From assembly GCA_040255525.1 (NCBI GenBank), contig JBDZVD010000014.1, positions 29,101 to 93,100 on the forward strand: 64,000 nucleotides of DNA, in the 5' to 3' direction. The notes under the pieces were generated by a model that was not told where the DNA came from, ran no database searches, and saw nothing but the letters and a program-made list of their open reading frames with translations. Origin of the DNA: Rugosimonospora sp040255525. GTDB lineage: Bacteria > Actinomycetota > Actinomycetes > Mycobacteriales > Micromonosporaceae. Of the stretch, positions 40,977 through 50,228 are shown in pieces. Made by a program: the position numbers and the translations under genes. Position 1 is the first letter of the stretch, and each line of letters begins with the position of its first letter.

Positions 40977-41632
40977 CCGGCGCCCACTCGCTTGCCGCGA
41001 TGGTCGATCGGACGCTGGAAGGCGACCTCGTGCGGCTCGAACCGCTGGGATACCAGCATGCGGCCGGCCTCGCCACGGCATGCGAGGAAGACCGGGCGTC
41101 ATACGCCTTCACCTGGGTACCCACCGCGGCCGAGGTCGGCTCCTACATCGAAGCCCAACTCGCGCGAGCGGCCACCGGCAAACTCGCGCCGTTCGCCATC
41201 GTCAACAGGGCCTCAGGCCGCACGGTCGGCGCGACCGCGTACTGGGACCCGCGACCCTGGCCCGACGGCACCGGCCTGTGCGCGATCGAGGTCGGCTTCA
41301 GCTGGCTCGCTGCATCGGCACAGGGTCGTGGTATCAACACCGAGGCCAAGCTGCTGCTGTTCGAGCACGCTTTCACCAGCTTCGGGGTCGCCCGGGTGGA
41401 CCTGAAGACCGATGCCCGCAACCAGCGATCGCGAGCGGCCATCGAAAGCGTCGGAGGCAAATTCGAAGGCGTGCTCCGCCGCTGGTCTCGATCCTGGGCC
41501 CCGGGTGAGGAGGGTCAACTTCGGGACTCCGCGATGTACTCGATCCTCGCACAGGAGTGGCCGGAGCGGAGGCAACAGCTCATCGCACGCCTGGCCAAGC
41601 ATCATACCGAGCATCCTCCACGGATCGGATGA
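40973..41632 (+). CDS. GNAT N-acetyltransferase, RimJ/RimL type
   Basis: 219 aa. LEGDLVRLEPLGYQHAAGLA at the start and the acetyl-CoA loop AQGRGINTEAKLLL with the DARNQRSRAAIESVGGKFEG segment place it in the ribosomal-protein acetyltransferase-like branch. The ATG at 40973 has GAGG eight bases upstream and overlaps the stop of the small upstream ORF. Its own stop overlaps the ATG of a truncated TetR gene, also as ATGA. Confidence 0.87.
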   Translation: MTGAHSLAAMVDRTLEGDLVRLEPLGYQHAAGLATACEEDRASYAFTWVPTAAEVGSYIEAQLARAATGKLAPFAIVNRASGRTVGATAYWDPRPWPDGTGLCAIEVGFSWLAASAQGRGINTEAKLLLFEHAFTSFGVARVDLKTDARNQRSRAAIESVGGKFEGVLRRWSRSWAPGEEGQLRDSAMYSILAQEWPERRQQLIARLAKHHTEHPPRIG

Positions 41633-41800
41633 GCGCACCGCGAGGAACCCGAACTCCGACCATCGCCGGCCTGGCCGGCGTCGGCGTCGAAACGCTGTAT
41701 CGGCACTTTCCGCAGCGCTCGGACCTGATCAAGGCGGTGTTCCAGCGCGAGGTGGATGCCTGTGCCGATGCGGCACGGGCAGACCGATACCTGGAGTACC
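41629..41800 (+). pseudogene. TetR-family regulator remnant
   Basis: The frame starting at ATG 41629 encodes TPTIAGLAGVGVETLYRHFP and QRSDLIKAVFQREVDACADA, the second half of a TetR HTH and the first helix after it. The first HTH helix is missing at the front, and after about 50 codons the reading frame loses TetR character. It follows the acetyltransferase with an ATGA overlap, so the damaged regulator may once have been co-transcribed with it. Confidence 0.7.
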
Positions 41801-41848
41801 TTGCCCGACGCCCCGACCGCCACCACGCGCGGTGGTGGAAGCTGCGGG

Positions 41849-42130
41849 ATGTACCGGGTCGGCGGGACCACGCACCTGCCCAACGTGGTGTCCACCGCGC
41901 AGGTCCCGCAGGGATACGACCAGATCGAGTGGGACGTGAGCTGGCTGTCGGAGAGCGCGCGGCAGCTGACGCTGAAACCGGGCCAGAAGGCCACGATAAG
42001 CGTCACGCTGGACGCCTCCGGGCTCACCGAGCCCGGCTCGTACACCGCGACACCGGAGCAGAGCACGGACACCCCGTACACACTCGCTCCGCTGCCGGTC
42101 TCGCTGCGGGTGACCACGGCCGGCTCCTGA
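41849..42130 (+). pseudogene. C-terminal fragment of a secreted protein
   Basis: The frame reads VSWLSESARQLTLKPGQKAT, then ISVTLDASGLTEPGSYTATP and ends VSLRVTTAGS. This is the beta-sandwich tail (NEW3/Fn3-like) found at the C-terminus of secreted subtilisin-like proteases and similar exported proteins. No catalytic part, signal peptide or start exists upstream; the sequence before it belongs to the TetR remnant. It is a deletion product. Confidence 0.6.
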
Positions 42131-42221
42131 ACCGGCGGCGGTGCGGATTCCGGCGTCGAGGGCCGGCGTCGAGGGCCGAGGCCGGTTCGGCTGGCGGCCC
42201 AGCGTGGGCGCGAGGCGTGTC

Positions 42222-42236
42222 TGAAAACGTCGCTCA
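42222..42236 (+). promoter_or_regulatory. Possible LacI-type operator before the LacI gene
   Basis: TGAAAACGTCGCTCA has the TGA...ACG...TCA frame also seen in the operators upstream of the alpha-galactosidase gene, but its arms are imperfect. It lies 48 bases before the LacI start and could mediate autoregulation. Confidence 0.4.
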
Positions 42237-42283
42237 TTCGGTACTGTTGCGGCACCGACCAGCGAAGAGCAGGTGAAGACGAC

Positions 42284-43291
42284 ATGACCGGCAAACCGCC
42301 CACGATCGCCGATGTGGCCCGGGCCGCGGGGGTGTCGGTGCCGACGGTCTCGCGCGTGCTGACCGGCTCGGTTCCGGTCGGGCAGAAGCGGCGGGAGCTG
42401 GTCGAGCGGGCCATCGACGAGTTGGGTTACCGTCCGAACGCGGCGGCGCGGGCGCTGGTCAGCGGTCGGCGTTCGCTGATTGCCGTGCTGGCCGCCAACA
42501 CCTCCCGGTACGGGTACGCCCGCACGGTCGAGGGCATCGAGGAAGCGGCGCGGGCCGCCGGCTACATGGTCGTTATCACGGTGGTCGAGACGGCCGAGGC
42601 CGATGACGTGAACACCGCGGTCGACATGGTGCTCAGCCACTCGGTGGCCGGGGTGATCGTGCTCGACTTCGATGAGCCGGGTCACGCCGCGCTCACCGCG
42701 CTGCCCCCGACCCTACCGGTGGCCGTGGCCGCCGCGTCGCCGTCACGCTCGATCACGCTGCCCCGGGCGTACCTCGCCGACCAGCACGGCGCCAGGCAGG
42801 CCACCGAGTACCTGCTGTCGTTGGGGCACTCCTGCGTCCATCACATCGCGTTGCCGAGTTCCGGGCGCAAGGGCGGGCGCACCGCCGGCTGGCGTGCCGC
42901 GCTCAAGGCCCGCGGTATCGAGCCACCGCCCGCGTTGTCCACGTCGTGGGACCTTCCGGACGCCTACGCGGCAGCCAAGGCCCTCGCCGCCGACCCCGCG
43001 GTCACCGCGGTGCTCGCGGGCAACGACGAGGTGGCGCTCGCGGTGCTCCGTGCGCTTGCCGAGCAGGGCCGACGTGTTCCAGAGGAGGTCAGCGTCGTCG
43101 GCTTCGACGACCAGCCGATTGCCTCACTCGTCACGCCGGCGCTCACGACCGTCGCGCAGGATTTCGCCGAACTCGGCCGGCAGAGTTTCGCCCTCCTCGA
43201 CCGGGCAGTCAACCGATCGGGCGGCGCCAGGACGGTCAGTGTCCCCGCGCGCCTGGTCATCAGGGAAAGCACCGCGCGCCGCGCGCGGTGA
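42284..43291 (+). CDS. LacI-family repressor of alpha-galactoside use
   Basis: 335 aa. HTH with hinge: TIADVARAAGVSVPTVSRVL and LGYRPNAAARALVSG, then a periplasmic-binding-protein-like sugar domain (VVGFDDQPIASLVTPALTTV near the end). AGGTGA lies seven bases before the ATG. The next gene is a GH36 alpha-galactosidase with a sugar ABC importer, and two LacI-type operators lie between them, so this protein most likely represses that operon until an alpha-galactoside is present. Confidence 0.9.
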   Translation: MTGKPPTIADVARAAGVSVPTVSRVLTGSVPVGQKRRELVERAIDELGYRPNAAARALVSGRRSLIAVLAANTSRYGYARTVEGIEEAARAAGYMVVITVVETAEADDVNTAVDMVLSHSVAGVIVLDFDEPGHAALTALPPTLPVAVAAASPSRSITLPRAYLADQHGARQATEYLLSLGHSCVHHIALPSSGRKGGRTAGWRAALKARGIEPPPALSTSWDLPDAYAAAKALAADPAVTAVLAGNDEVALAVLRALAEQGRRVPEEVSVVGFDDQPIASLVTPALTTVAQDFAELGRQSFALLDRAVNRSGGARTVSVPARLVIRESTARRAR

Positions 43292-43393
43292 GCCCGGCGG
43301 CGACCGCCTGTGCCGCCCGCGGTCTGGGGTCTGACCCGGCGGCGTACCCGCGCCGCAGCGGACGCGGACGTGCCGGCAACAGGCGTGACAGAA

Positions 43394-43453
43394 TGATAAC
43401 GCTTTCAGAAATCTCCGGGAAACTCTTGCGCTCTCGTCTGATCAACGTTTTCA
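43394..43453 (+). promoter_or_regulatory. Two LacI-type operators upstream of the alpha-galactosidase
   Basis: TGATAACGCTTTCA (43394-43407) has the LacI/GalR half-site pattern TGA...CG...TCA with CG in the centre. TGATCAACGTTTTCA (43439-43453) is a second, one base longer variant. They are 45 bases apart, between the LacI gene and the likely TTG start of the GH36 gene. Confidence 0.75.
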
Positions 43454-43485
43454 TGGTCGGCACGTACGAGGAGCAGGAGCGCGAC

Positions 43486-45594
43486 TTGAGTTCGATCGGC
43501 GTAAGCACCGGCGGTGGCCTGACGTTGACCGTGACCTGGGACGAACTGTCCCCGGCGCGGATCGGGCTGCGCCTTCCCGGTCAGCCGGTGGGGGACGCGT
43601 CATCGCAGCCGCTGGTGGAGGCTCTCAGCACGGACCATGGGCGCAACTGGTCCGGCCGGCGCTTCGTCACCACGGCGATCGGGCAGCGGCTGCGCTACCG
43701 CGGTCACCGGGTCGAACGCCGGGGTGCGTGGCAGACCCTGTCGCTGACCCAGTTCGACGAGGCCACCGGACTGGAGTTCGTGTCCGTGCTGTCGGTTCAC
43801 GACGACCACCGGGCGGTACGGGGCATGACTCGGGTGCACAACCGGGGCACCGGCACGGTCACGCTGCTTGCGGTCAGCTCCCTGGTGTTCGCCGACTTTT
43901 CGTGGCAGGACGCCGGGAGCCTCGACACGATGACGCTGCTGCGTGGTCACAGCGACTGGCTGGCCGAGGGCCGGTGGGTCGAGCGGGGCCTGCGGGAGTG
44001 CGGCCTGCCCGACCTGGCGTTCGGCCGGCTGCCGCTGCGGACCCGGGGGTGTATCGAGGCGAGCAGCGTCAGTAGCTGGTCGACCGCGTACGAGTTGCCG
44101 ACGGCGGTCATTCGCGACAGCCGCACCGGCCGCGGGTGGTCCTTCCAGATCGAGCACAACGGCGGCTGGCTGTGGCAGGTCGGTGAACTGGCCGACGGGC
44201 TGTACCTAACCCTGTCGGGACCGACCGACGAGCATCACCAGTGGCGGCTGCGGCTGGCGCCGGGGGAGTCGTTCGAGACGGTTCCGGCCACCCTGGCCCT
44301 GGAAGACAGCGATGGTCACGGACCCATCGGGGCTCTGACCGCCTTCCGTCGAGCCTCCGTCGGCGCCGCACGCGCCGGAAACCTGCCCGTGGTGTTCAAC
44401 GACTACATGAACACGGTGCGCGGCGACCCGAGCGCCGAGGTGTTGCATCCGCTGATCGACGCCGCGGCCGACGCGGGCGCGGAGTGCTTCGTCATCGACG
44501 CGGGTTGGTACGCCAACGACGGCGACTGGTGGGACAGCGTCGGGGAATGGCAGCCCTCCCCGCACCGGTTCCCCCAGGGCATCGACGAGGTGTTGGATCA
44601 CATCCGTCGCCGTGGCATGGTTGCCGGGCTGTGGCTCGAACCCGAGGTCGTCGGCGTCAACAGCCCCATGGCGCTCAAGCTTTCCGACTCCGCGTTCCTG
44701 TGCCGTGGCGGGGTGCGGGTCAGCGAACACGGCCGCTACCATCTCGACTTCACGTCGGAGGAGGCGGTCGCGTTCCTCGACGCGGTCGTTGCCCGGCTGG
44801 TCAACGAGCACGGCGTCGGGTACTTCAAGTTCGACTACAACATCCGCGCCGGCGCCGGCTCGGACGCGCGCACGGACAGCGCCGGACACGGCCTGCTGCT
44901 GCACAACCGTGCGTACCTGGCATGGATCGACGCGCTGCGGAAGCGCCATCCGGGGCTGTTACTGGAAAACTGCGCGTCCGGCGGGATGCGGCAGGATTTC
45001 GCCACTGTCTCGCGGTTCGACGTGCAGTCGACCTCCGACCAGGAGGACGCCCACGCCTACGCCCCGATCGCCGCGGCCGCGACGATGCTCGTCCTGCCGG
45101 AGCAGGCCGGAAACTGGGCCTACCCGCAACCGGGAATGTCCGACCAGGACATCACGTACAGCCTCTGTACGGGCATCCTCGGTCGGCTGTACCTGTCCGG
45201 CTGGCTCAACCGCCTGGACGCGGCCCAGCACGGCATCGTCGCGTCGGCCGTCCAGGCCCACAAGAGGTTGCGCCACCGCATCGCGGTCTCCAGCCCGTTC
45301 TGGCCCCTCGGCCTGCCCGCCTGGGACGATCCGTGGATCGCGCTGGGATTGCGCGACGGCGACGACGCGCTGTTCTTGACGGTCTGGCGGCGCGGCGCCC
45401 GGCCCGGCATGGTCAGCGTCCCCCTGCCGCCCGCTCCGCCGGGGCGGCGCTGGGACGCGCCCACCGCCGTGTTCCCCGCCCACTCGCCGCTGTCGGTGGC
45501 GTTGGACGCCCGGGCCGGCTCGGTCGAGGTCCGCGACGAGTCGGGGCTACACACCGCCAGGGTGGTCGCCCTCGAGGCGGTACCGCACCACTGA
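43486..45594 (+). CDS. GH36 alpha-galactosidase
   Basis: 702 aa from TTG 43486. Catalytic parts: nucleophile Asp in YFKFDYNIRAG, acid/base Asp in QSTSDQED, and the conserved CFVIDAGWYANDGDW and LWLEPEVVG strands of the GH36 barrel. The family hydrolyses raffinose, melibiose and stachyose. There is no signal peptide, so it acts inside the cell on imported sugar. TTG 43486 has AGGAG six bases upstream and lies after both operators; the earlier in-frame ATG at 43393 would put the start inside an operator and has no ribosome site. First gene of the operon with the importer. Confidence 0.92.
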   Translation: MSSIGVSTGGGLTLTVTWDELSPARIGLRLPGQPVGDASSQPLVEALSTDHGRNWSGRRFVTTAIGQRLRYRGHRVERRGAWQTLSLTQFDEATGLEFVSVLSVHDDHRAVRGMTRVHNRGTGTVTLLAVSSLVFADFSWQDAGSLDTMTLLRGHSDWLAEGRWVERGLRECGLPDLAFGRLPLRTRGCIEASSVSSWSTAYELPTAVIRDSRTGRGWSFQIEHNGGWLWQVGELADGLYLTLSGPTDEHHQWRLRLAPGESFETVPATLALEDSDGHGPIGALTAFRRASVGAARAGNLPVVFNDYMNTVRGDPSAEVLHPLIDAAADAGAECFVIDAGWYANDGDWWDSVGEWQPSPHRFPQGIDEVLDHIRRRGMVAGLWLEPEVVGVNSPMALKLSDSAFLCRGGVRVSEHGRYHLDFTSEEAVAFLDAVVARLVNEHGVGYFKFDYNIRAGAGSDARTDSAGHGLLLHNRAYLAWIDALRKRHPGLLLENCASGGMRQDFATVSRFDVQSTSDQEDAHAYAPIAAAATMLVLPEQAGNWAYPQPGMSDQDITYSLCTGILGRLYLSGWLNRLDAAQHGIVASAVQAHKRLRHRIAVSSPFWPLGLPAWDDPWIALGLRDGDDALFLTVWRRGARPGMVSVPLPPAPPGRRWDAPTAVFPAHSPLSVALDARAGSVEVRDESGLHTARVVALEAVPHH

Positions 45595-45646
45595 CATCCA
45601 TCACCCGTACGACCGGTGTTTTGAGGACCGAAGCAAAGGAGGAGAG

Positions 45647-46957
45647 ATGCGAAGAGCGCTCGGCGCGGCAGTCGCCGTGCTGGTGTCACTAGCCGTGGCC
45701 GCCTGCACCGACCCCGGATCAGGCGACGTCAACGGTTCGGCACCCGCGACGTGGCCCGCGGAGACGGCCAAGCTCGACGGCGTGACCCTGACCATCTGGG
45801 CCGCGCAGAATAGCAACACCGTCGCGAAGAAAGTCATCTCCGACTTCGAGTCCGCGACCGGCGCCAAGGTCAACGTCGTGACCGTGCCGGACCCCTACGA
45901 GCAGGATCTGCAGACCAAGGTCGCCTCCGGGGACAAGCCCGACCTCGCCTTCTGGCAGCCCACCGCCTCCGAGCTGACCAGCCTCAACGCGACCAACAAC
46001 CTGCAGCCCCTGGACGGGGCGCCGTGGGTGAGCAAGTTCAAGCCGGCCTTGCAGGACATCACCGGCATGCTCAACGGCAAGCGCTACGCGGCCCTGATCT
46101 CCAGCCCCGCCGTGGAAGGCGTGTACTACAACAAGCAGGTCTTCGCGAAGTACGGCATCGTGAGCCTGCCGAAGAACTTCGGCGAGATGGTCGCCGACGC
46201 CCGAACGATCAAGTCGAAGGGCGGGACCGCCTTCTACGGAATGGGTGCCGACCGGTGGGCCACCCAGTGGTGGGTGCAGGTCCAGTTGGCCGACGCCGCC
46301 AAGGCGGGCCTGTGGGACCGGGTGAACAAGAACCAGGAGAAGTTCACCGACCCGACCATTCTCAACGCCATAAAGACCTACAAGACCCTTGTCGACGAGG
46401 GACTGTTCAATTCGAACATCACCTCGGCGACCTTCGTCGACCAGGGAAAGGCTCTCCTGGCCGGGGACGCGGCGATGGTCGTCCAGGTCAACTCGTTCTT
46501 CGGCGAACTACAGGCGTCGGCCAGCAGCGACGAACTGAACCAGAAGATCGGTTTCTTCCCGATCTCGCCGTCGGGCAACGTCGGGACGTTCATCCCCGAC
46601 CAGTCCAACTCCCTGGTCGCCTTCAAGACCGGTGACGCCAAGCGGGAGTCGGCCGCACGGCAGTTCCTGGAGTTCTGGCTGGGGTCGGAGTACCCGAAGT
46701 TTCTCGCCGACCAGAACACCGTGTCGCTGGAGACCGGGATCCCGTCGCCGCAGACCGTGCCGGACGCGCTTACCGCGGTCAGCGACGCGCTGGCAGGCTC
46801 GGTCGGTTCCATGCAGGCACTGGCGGTCGCCAATCCGGACCTGTACATCAACCTGGCCAACATGCTCAGCGGCAAGATGACGCCCGAACAGGTGGCCGCG
46901 ACCACGCAGGCCCAGTTCGCGCAGCTGGCCAAGGCCATCGGCGCGACAGGGTTCTGA
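45647..46957 (+). CDS. ABC sugar-binding lipoprotein
   Basis: 436 aa. Signal peptide with lipobox VAAC (Cys20), then a family-1 extracellular solute-binding domain: LDGVTLTIWAAQNSNTVAKK, YNKQVFAKYGIVSLPKNF and LLAGDAAMVVQVNS. A very strong AAAGGAGGAG site precedes the ATG. It lies 52 bases after the alpha-galactosidase and before two permeases, so it should capture alpha-galactosides (raffinose-type sugars) for this importer. Confidence 0.92.
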   Translation: MRRALGAAVAVLVSLAVAACTDPGSGDVNGSAPATWPAETAKLDGVTLTIWAAQNSNTVAKKVISDFESATGAKVNVVTVPDPYEQDLQTKVASGDKPDLAFWQPTASELTSLNATNNLQPLDGAPWVSKFKPALQDITGMLNGKRYAALISSPAVEGVYYNKQVFAKYGIVSLPKNFGEMVADARTIKSKGGTAFYGMGADRWATQWWVQVQLADAAKAGLWDRVNKNQEKFTDPTILNAIKTYKTLVDEGLFNSNITSATFVDQGKALLAGDAAMVVQVNSFFGELQASASSDELNQKIGFFPISPSGNVGTFIPDQSNSLVAFKTGDAKRESAARQFLEFWLGSEYPKFLADQNTVSLETGIPSPQTVPDALTAVSDALAGSVGSMQALAVANPDLYINLANMLSGKMTPEQVAATTQAQFAQLAKAIGATGF

Positions 46958-46971
46958 CGCGCACCAGGCAA

Positions 46972-47961
46972 GTGACCACGACCAAACCACAGCGGGAGCG
47001 ACGCAGCATGAGTCTGACCGCAATGGCAGCCGCCGCTGATGCCGAAGGCGGTGTGCCCGGTGCCACCGGGCGCACCGCCCGGCGGCGCAACACTCTCCGC
47101 CCGGTCCAACCGTGGTGGTTCCTGGTGCCGGCCTTCGCCGTGCTTGTCACGTTCTTCCTGATCCCGACGCTGTACAACCTGATCTACGCGTTCACCGACT
47201 GGTCGAGTTTCAAGGCGGCGATCAGGCCAGTGGGGCTGGACAATTTCCGCTCGCTGCTGGACAACGGCATCCTGCTCACGGACCTGCGCACCACGCTCAT
47301 CTACGCCGTGCTCGTGGCGTTGTTCCAGAATCTGTTCGGTCTTCTCCTCGCGCTGCTGCTGGAGGCCGACACCCGGCTCAACAGGTTCGGCCGGGTGATG
47401 TTCTTCATCCCGGTCATCATGTCCGCGCTGGCCGTCGGGTACATCTTCCGGGCGCTGCTGAAGCCGACCGGGGCCGTCGACACCCTCCTGAGCGCGCTGA
47501 GCGGCCGGCACGTCGACTACGCGTGGCTGGCCGACACCCGGTGGACACTGCTGTACGTCGCGCTCATCCACTCCTGGAAGTGGATGGGCCTGGCGATGCT
47601 GATCTACCTGGCCGGTCTCAAGACCATCGACCTCGACGTGCTGGAGGCCGCGCGCATCGACGGGGCCACGCCGTGGCAGCGGTTCTGGCGGGTACGGTTT
47701 CCGTTGCTGGCTCCCGCGATGACGTTCAACGTCGCGACCGCGCTGCTCGGCTCGATGAACAGCTTCGACATCGTCCAGGCCACCACAGGAGGGGGACCGG
47801 CGCAGACCACCGAGATCCTCAACATCTTCATCTACCGAACCTTCGGGCAAGGTCTGTTCGCACAGGCCACCACGATGAGTCTGGTGCTGCTGCTGGTCAT
47901 CGCGCTCATCGCCTTCCCCACGATCTGGCTACTCCGGCGAAGAGAGCGAGTGCTGCAGTGA
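46972..47961 (+). CDS. ABC sugar permease, MalF/UgpA type
   Basis: 329 aa, six membrane segments. The cytoplasmic EAA loop reads EAARIDGATPWQRFWRVRFP near residue 225. An N-terminal cytosolic extension of about 40 residues precedes the first TM. The GTG at 46972 has a weak AGG site; ATG 47008 with GGGAG nine bases upstream is at least as likely and loses only 12 residues. Pairs with the next permease. No ATPase gene is in the operon, so a shared MsiK-type ATPase encoded elsewhere is expected. Confidence 0.9.
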   Translation: MTTTKPQRERRSMSLTAMAAAADAEGGVPGATGRTARRRNTLRPVQPWWFLVPAFAVLVTFFLIPTLYNLIYAFTDWSSFKAAIRPVGLDNFRSLLDNGILLTDLRTTLIYAVLVALFQNLFGLLLALLLEADTRLNRFGRVMFFIPVIMSALAVGYIFRALLKPTGAVDTLLSALSGRHVDYAWLADTRWTLLYVALIHSWKWMGLAMLIYLAGLKTIDLDVLEAARIDGATPWQRFWRVRFPLLAPAMTFNVATALLGSMNSFDIVQATTGGGPAQTTEILNIFIYRTFGQGLFAQATTMSLVLLLVIALIAFPTIWLLRRRERVLQ

Positions 47962-48800
47962 CCCGGGTCCACGTTCGCCGCCAGGTTCGGCGCCTCATCC
48001 GTCCCGCCGTCGTCGTCGCTCTGCTGGTCGTGTTCATCGGAGTGCCGATGTGGTTGGTGGTTGTCACCTCGGCCAAGACCCAGGGCGACGCGCTCAACCC
48101 GAGCCTGTCGCTGCCCGAGCACGGGTGGCACTTCGGCGGCAACTACGCCAAGGCATTCACCGACGGCCGCGCCTGGCAGGCGTTTCTCGGCAGCGTGTCG
48201 ATGGTCGTGCCGTCGGTGGTGGTGCTGCTGCTGTTCGGCTCGATGGCGGCCTGGGTGCTGGCACGCCGCAGCGGCCTGCTCATCTCACTGCTGTACTCCG
48301 TCGCGATCAGCGGGATCGTGCTGCCCCCGGCGGTGATCACCCTGGTGCTGTTGCTGCGGCAGCTCTCGCTCGCGGGTACGGTGCCGGGCATGGTGCTGGT
48401 CTACGCCGGCATCTACATGTCGACCGCGATCTTCTTCATCACCGGCTTCGTCCGCACCATCCCCCGGGAACTGGAGGAGGCGGCCCGGGTCGATGGCGCC
48501 GGGCCGGTGCGCATCTTCCTCACCGTCATCGTGCCGCTGCTGCGCCCCGTGCTGGCCACGGCGACCATCCTGATCTGCCTGTACATCTGGAACGACGTGT
48601 TCTACGCGTTCTTCGTCATCGGCGGGCGCAAGGACACCCTGCCGTTGAACCTGTTCCAGGTCGCCAGCGCCGGCCTGTACCTGAACAACTGGCATCTCAT
48701 CTTCGCCTACGTGGTGCTCATGACCATCCCGCTGCTGGTCGTTTTCACCGTCGCGCAGCGCCGCATCATCTCGGGCATCACCGGCGGCGCCGTCAAGTAA
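47958..48800 (+). CDS. ABC sugar permease, MalG/UgpE type
   Basis: 280 aa, six membrane segments. EAA loop: EEAARVDGAGPVRIFLTVIV. The GTG start (47958) overlaps the TGA of the upstream permease (GTGA), giving strict coupling. The C-terminus (RRIISGITGGAVK) is typical of the family. Last gene of the alpha-galactoside operon. Confidence 0.92.
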   Translation: MTRVHVRRQVRRLIRPAVVVALLVVFIGVPMWLVVVTSAKTQGDALNPSLSLPEHGWHFGGNYAKAFTDGRAWQAFLGSVSMVVPSVVVLLLFGSMAAWVLARRSGLLISLLYSVAISGIVLPPAVITLVLLLRQLSLAGTVPGMVLVYAGIYMSTAIFFITGFVRTIPRELEEAARVDGAGPVRIFLTVIVPLLRPVLATATILICLYIWNDVFYAFFVIGGRKDTLPLNLFQVASAGLYLNNWHLIFAYVVLMTIPLLVVFTVAQRRIISGITGGAVK

Positions 48801-49087
48801 GGGCCGGGCATGGGGCCGTCGGGCTTGCCGAGCACGGGCGGCTCCACGGTCTCCGCCGGGTGCTCGTGGCCGCCACTGCGGAACAGTCACGGCACGGAGG
48901 GCGCGGGTTTCCGGCCGGGACGGGTTCGCACGGGTGACGAGGAACGCGAAAGCACGCGGCGGTTCCCCAACACGGCGATCAGCCGTTTTCGACAGGTAAA
49001 GCAGATCACGCCCGATGACCGGACGTTTCGATTGCGGGTGCCGCGTGCGGTCCGTTGGTGGACGGACAATCGGGGTAACACCCAGCG

Positions 49088-50206
49088 ATGAGAGCGAGCA
49101 TTCCGCTGGGCCGCATCGCCGGGGTGAAGGTCGGCGTCAATTGGAGCGTGCTGCTCATCTTCGCGCTGATCGCGTCGACCCTGGCCGGCGCGCGACTCCC
49201 GGCGAGCTACCCAGGAAACCCAGGATGGGCCTACGCGGCGGCCGGCGTGGGTGCCGCGCTCGTGTTCTTCGCCGGCCTGCTCGCACACGAGATCTCCCAC
49301 GCGATCGTCGCCCAGCGCAACGGCATCGCGGTGGAGGGCATCACGCTGTGGCTGTTCGGTGGCGTCGCCCAGCTGCGCGGTGAGGCCGCCAAGCCGGGGG
49401 CGGAGCTGCGCATCGCCGGAGTCGGGCCACTGGTCAGTCTGATCATCGGGCTGTTCTTCGGCGGTATCGCCGCGGTGCTGCGTGTTACCGGCCAGTCCGG
49501 CCTGGTTGGCGGGGTGTTCCTCTGGCTCGGTGCCATCAATGTCGCGCTGGCGGTGTTCAACCTCCTGCCGGCGGCCCCTCTCGATGGCGGTCGACTCCTG
49601 CGGGCCGCGTTGTGGAAACGCCGCGGCGACCGCCTCTGGGCTGCGGTCGCCTCCGCGCGCGCCGGCCGCGTTCTCGGCCTGGTACTGATTGCGCTGAGCG
49701 TGGTGCTGTTCATCCGTACCCGCGCGTTCGGGCAGCTGTGGCTGGCTCTGATCGGCTGGTTCCTGTTCGGCGCGGCGGCGGCGGAGGAACGGCAGGCCCG
49801 GCTCGGGGCGCTGCGCGTCGAGGCGGTCATGTCACGCGATCCCGAGACTGTCGCCGCCGACCTGAGCGTACGCGAGTTCATCGACCGGTACCTTCCCAGC
49901 CATCGTCACTCGACGTTCCCGCTGACCGTCGATCAGCGACCCGTCGGACTGGTCACCCTCGAGCAGGCCCGACAGGTTCCCCTGGAACAGCGGGACTCCA
50001 CGCTGCTGCGCGACGTGGCGTGCCCATCCGGTGAGGTGGCCCTCGCGTCCCCACACGAGCCGCTCAGCCAACTGCTGCCCCGACTGCGGCAGTGCGCGAA
50101 CGGGAGGGCTCTGGTGGTCGCCGACCAGCGGCTGGTGGGGATCGTGACCCCCACCGACATCACCCGTGCCGCCCAGTCCCCGCTGACCGCCGCACCCCGT
50201 CGATGA
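49088..50206 (+). CDS. Site-2 protease (M50) with C-terminal CBS domains
   Basis: 372 aa. Zinc motif HEISH (LLAHEISHAIV, about residue 65) and the third ligand in NLLPAAPLDGGRLLRA; six membrane segments; then two CBS domains (about 235-360, with VEAVMSRDPETVAADLSVRE). This layout is the Rip-type intramembrane protease widespread in actinobacteria and near stress genes. The CBS pair probably senses an adenine nucleotide. It follows the sugar importer after a 287-base gap with no visible partner substrate (anti-sigma) gene. Confidence 0.9.
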   Translation: MRASIPLGRIAGVKVGVNWSVLLIFALIASTLAGARLPASYPGNPGWAYAAAGVGAALVFFAGLLAHEISHAIVAQRNGIAVEGITLWLFGGVAQLRGEAAKPGAELRIAGVGPLVSLIIGLFFGGIAAVLRVTGQSGLVGGVFLWLGAINVALAVFNLLPAAPLDGGRLLRAALWKRRGDRLWAAVASARAGRVLGLVLIALSVVLFIRTRAFGQLWLALIGWFLFGAAAAEERQARLGALRVEAVMSRDPETVAADLSVREFIDRYLPSHRHSTFPLTVDQRPVGLVTLEQARQVPLEQRDSTLLRDVACPSGEVALASPHEPLSQLLPRLRQCANGRALVVADQRLVGIVTPTDITRAAQSPLTAAPRR

Positions 50207-50228
50207 CGCGCGCCGGGTCGACGCGACG

